From an uncultured Dehalococcoidia bacterium (GTDB lineage: Bacteria > Chloroflexota > Dehalococcoidia > Lucifugimonadales > Lucifugimonadaceae): 64,000 nucleotides of DNA. The notes under the pieces were generated by a model. That model did not search any database, had not been told where the DNA came from, and worked only from the letters and a program-made list of their open reading frames with translations. A program made the position numbers and the translations under genes. The stretch spans positions 310,001 to 374,000 of the forward strand of contig OX638325.1 in assembly GCA_951812795.1 (NCBI GenBank). Direction: 5' to 3'. Every line of letters starts with the position of its first letter. The stretch's first letter is position 1. Positions 63,860 through 64,000 of this stretch are shown in pieces.

Positions 63860-64000
63860 TTAGTCCCAATTGATAACGAACTTGCCAGGTGCTCCCGCCT
63901 CAAATCGTTGGTAGGCAGACGGTACTTCTTCGATATCGCAACGACCGGTGATCAAACTTCCCAGAGGCACGCCTCGGCGGGCGGTAAACATTGCCGCCTC
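63860..64000 (-). CDS. C-terminal end of a zinc-type alcohol dehydrogenase (partial)
   Basis: The final 46 codons read EAAMFTARRGVPLGSLITGR, CDIEEVPSAYQRFEAGAPGK and FVINWD then TAA. The end matches medium-chain dehydrogenases: a final SAYxRFxxG helix and GKxVI strand. The catalytic domain lies beyond the right edge of the window. Confidence 0.75.
   Translation of the reverse strand, partial: EAAMFTARRGVPLGSLITGRCDIEEVPSAYQRFEAGAPGKFVINWD

Overview
The window looks like a chromosomal piece of a Chloroflexota bacterium, probably of the SAR202 / Dehalococcoidia-like type. This is inference from gene content: a peptide-type ABC substrate-binding lipoprotein with a run of E-T-V-I-Q-T-V-V-V-E-K-E-V repeats, many small-molecule oxidoreductases (enolase-superfamily dehydratase, LLM flavin enzyme, molybdenum hydroxylase, Gfo/Idh/MocA, SDR, DAO-type FAD enzyme), an alpha2-type glycyl-tRNA synthetase and a SigA-type sigma factor. 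No rRNA gene is present. Two tRNA genes (Glu-CTC and Gln-CTG) sit side by side, both with encoded CCA.

Layout. 1-10.2 kb: two 2-hydroxyacid dehydrogenase-like genes, a large membrane glycosyltransferase-like gene broken by one in-frame TAA, an M42-like peptidase, a ThDP enzyme with a GYD-domain partner, an intact membrane glycosyltransferase-like gene, a CDF cation transporter and a small lipoprotein. 10.2-20 kb: an ABC exporter with an unusual insertion in its ATPase domain, two tRNAs, an oligopeptide-type ABC uptake operon (binding protein, hairpin, two permeases), a lipoprotein with two tandem thioredoxin domains, and glyQS. 20-34.5 kb: a catabolic region with a GH105-like hydrolase, SDR, SRPBCC protein, amidase and FAD oxidoreductase, a galactonate-dehydratase-like enzyme, two tandem HEPN-like genes, a Gfo/Idh oxidoreductase, a DUF1445 + DUF4392 pair matching the two halves of the eukaryotic D-glutamate cyclase, an MFS transporter, a rhodanese and a SufE-like protein. 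34.5-44.3 kb: recQ, acyl-CoA dehydrogenase, a LiaF-like membrane protein, a three-subunit molybdenum hydroxylase with a divergent CoxG-like gene, a VOC protein and a RidA-like protein.

44.3-52.8 kb is the accessory part: dispersed palindromic repeats, a repeat-rich lipoprotein, two NYN-LOTUS RNase-like paralogues, a DUF262-HNH nuclease, a truncated antitoxin-like ORF, fumC, a two-gene retropepsin-like module, a DUF2442/DUF4160 pair whose second gene has an in-frame TAA, and a small HExxH protein. The most striking feature is that the last ~15-20 codons of fumC recur three more times downstream, each copy placed next to one of the NYN, HNH or antitoxin-like genes. A parallel case occurs at 27.2-27.8 kb, where the 3' tail of the Gfo/Idh gene recurs between two HEPN-like paralogues. 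These may be footprints of small gene cassettes entering at the 3' ends of housekeeping genes, or of old tandem duplications.

52.9-64 kb returns to core functions: MFS transporter (probable CTG start), membrane-anchored nuclease, uvrB, a second copy of the retropepsin-like module, an LLM flavin oxidoreductase, a VapBC pair, malate synthase, rpoD, and the 3' end of a zinc-type alcohol dehydrogenase. Fumarase and malate synthase are compatible with a TCA/glyoxylate-type metabolism feeding on organic acids, amides, sugar acids and peptides.
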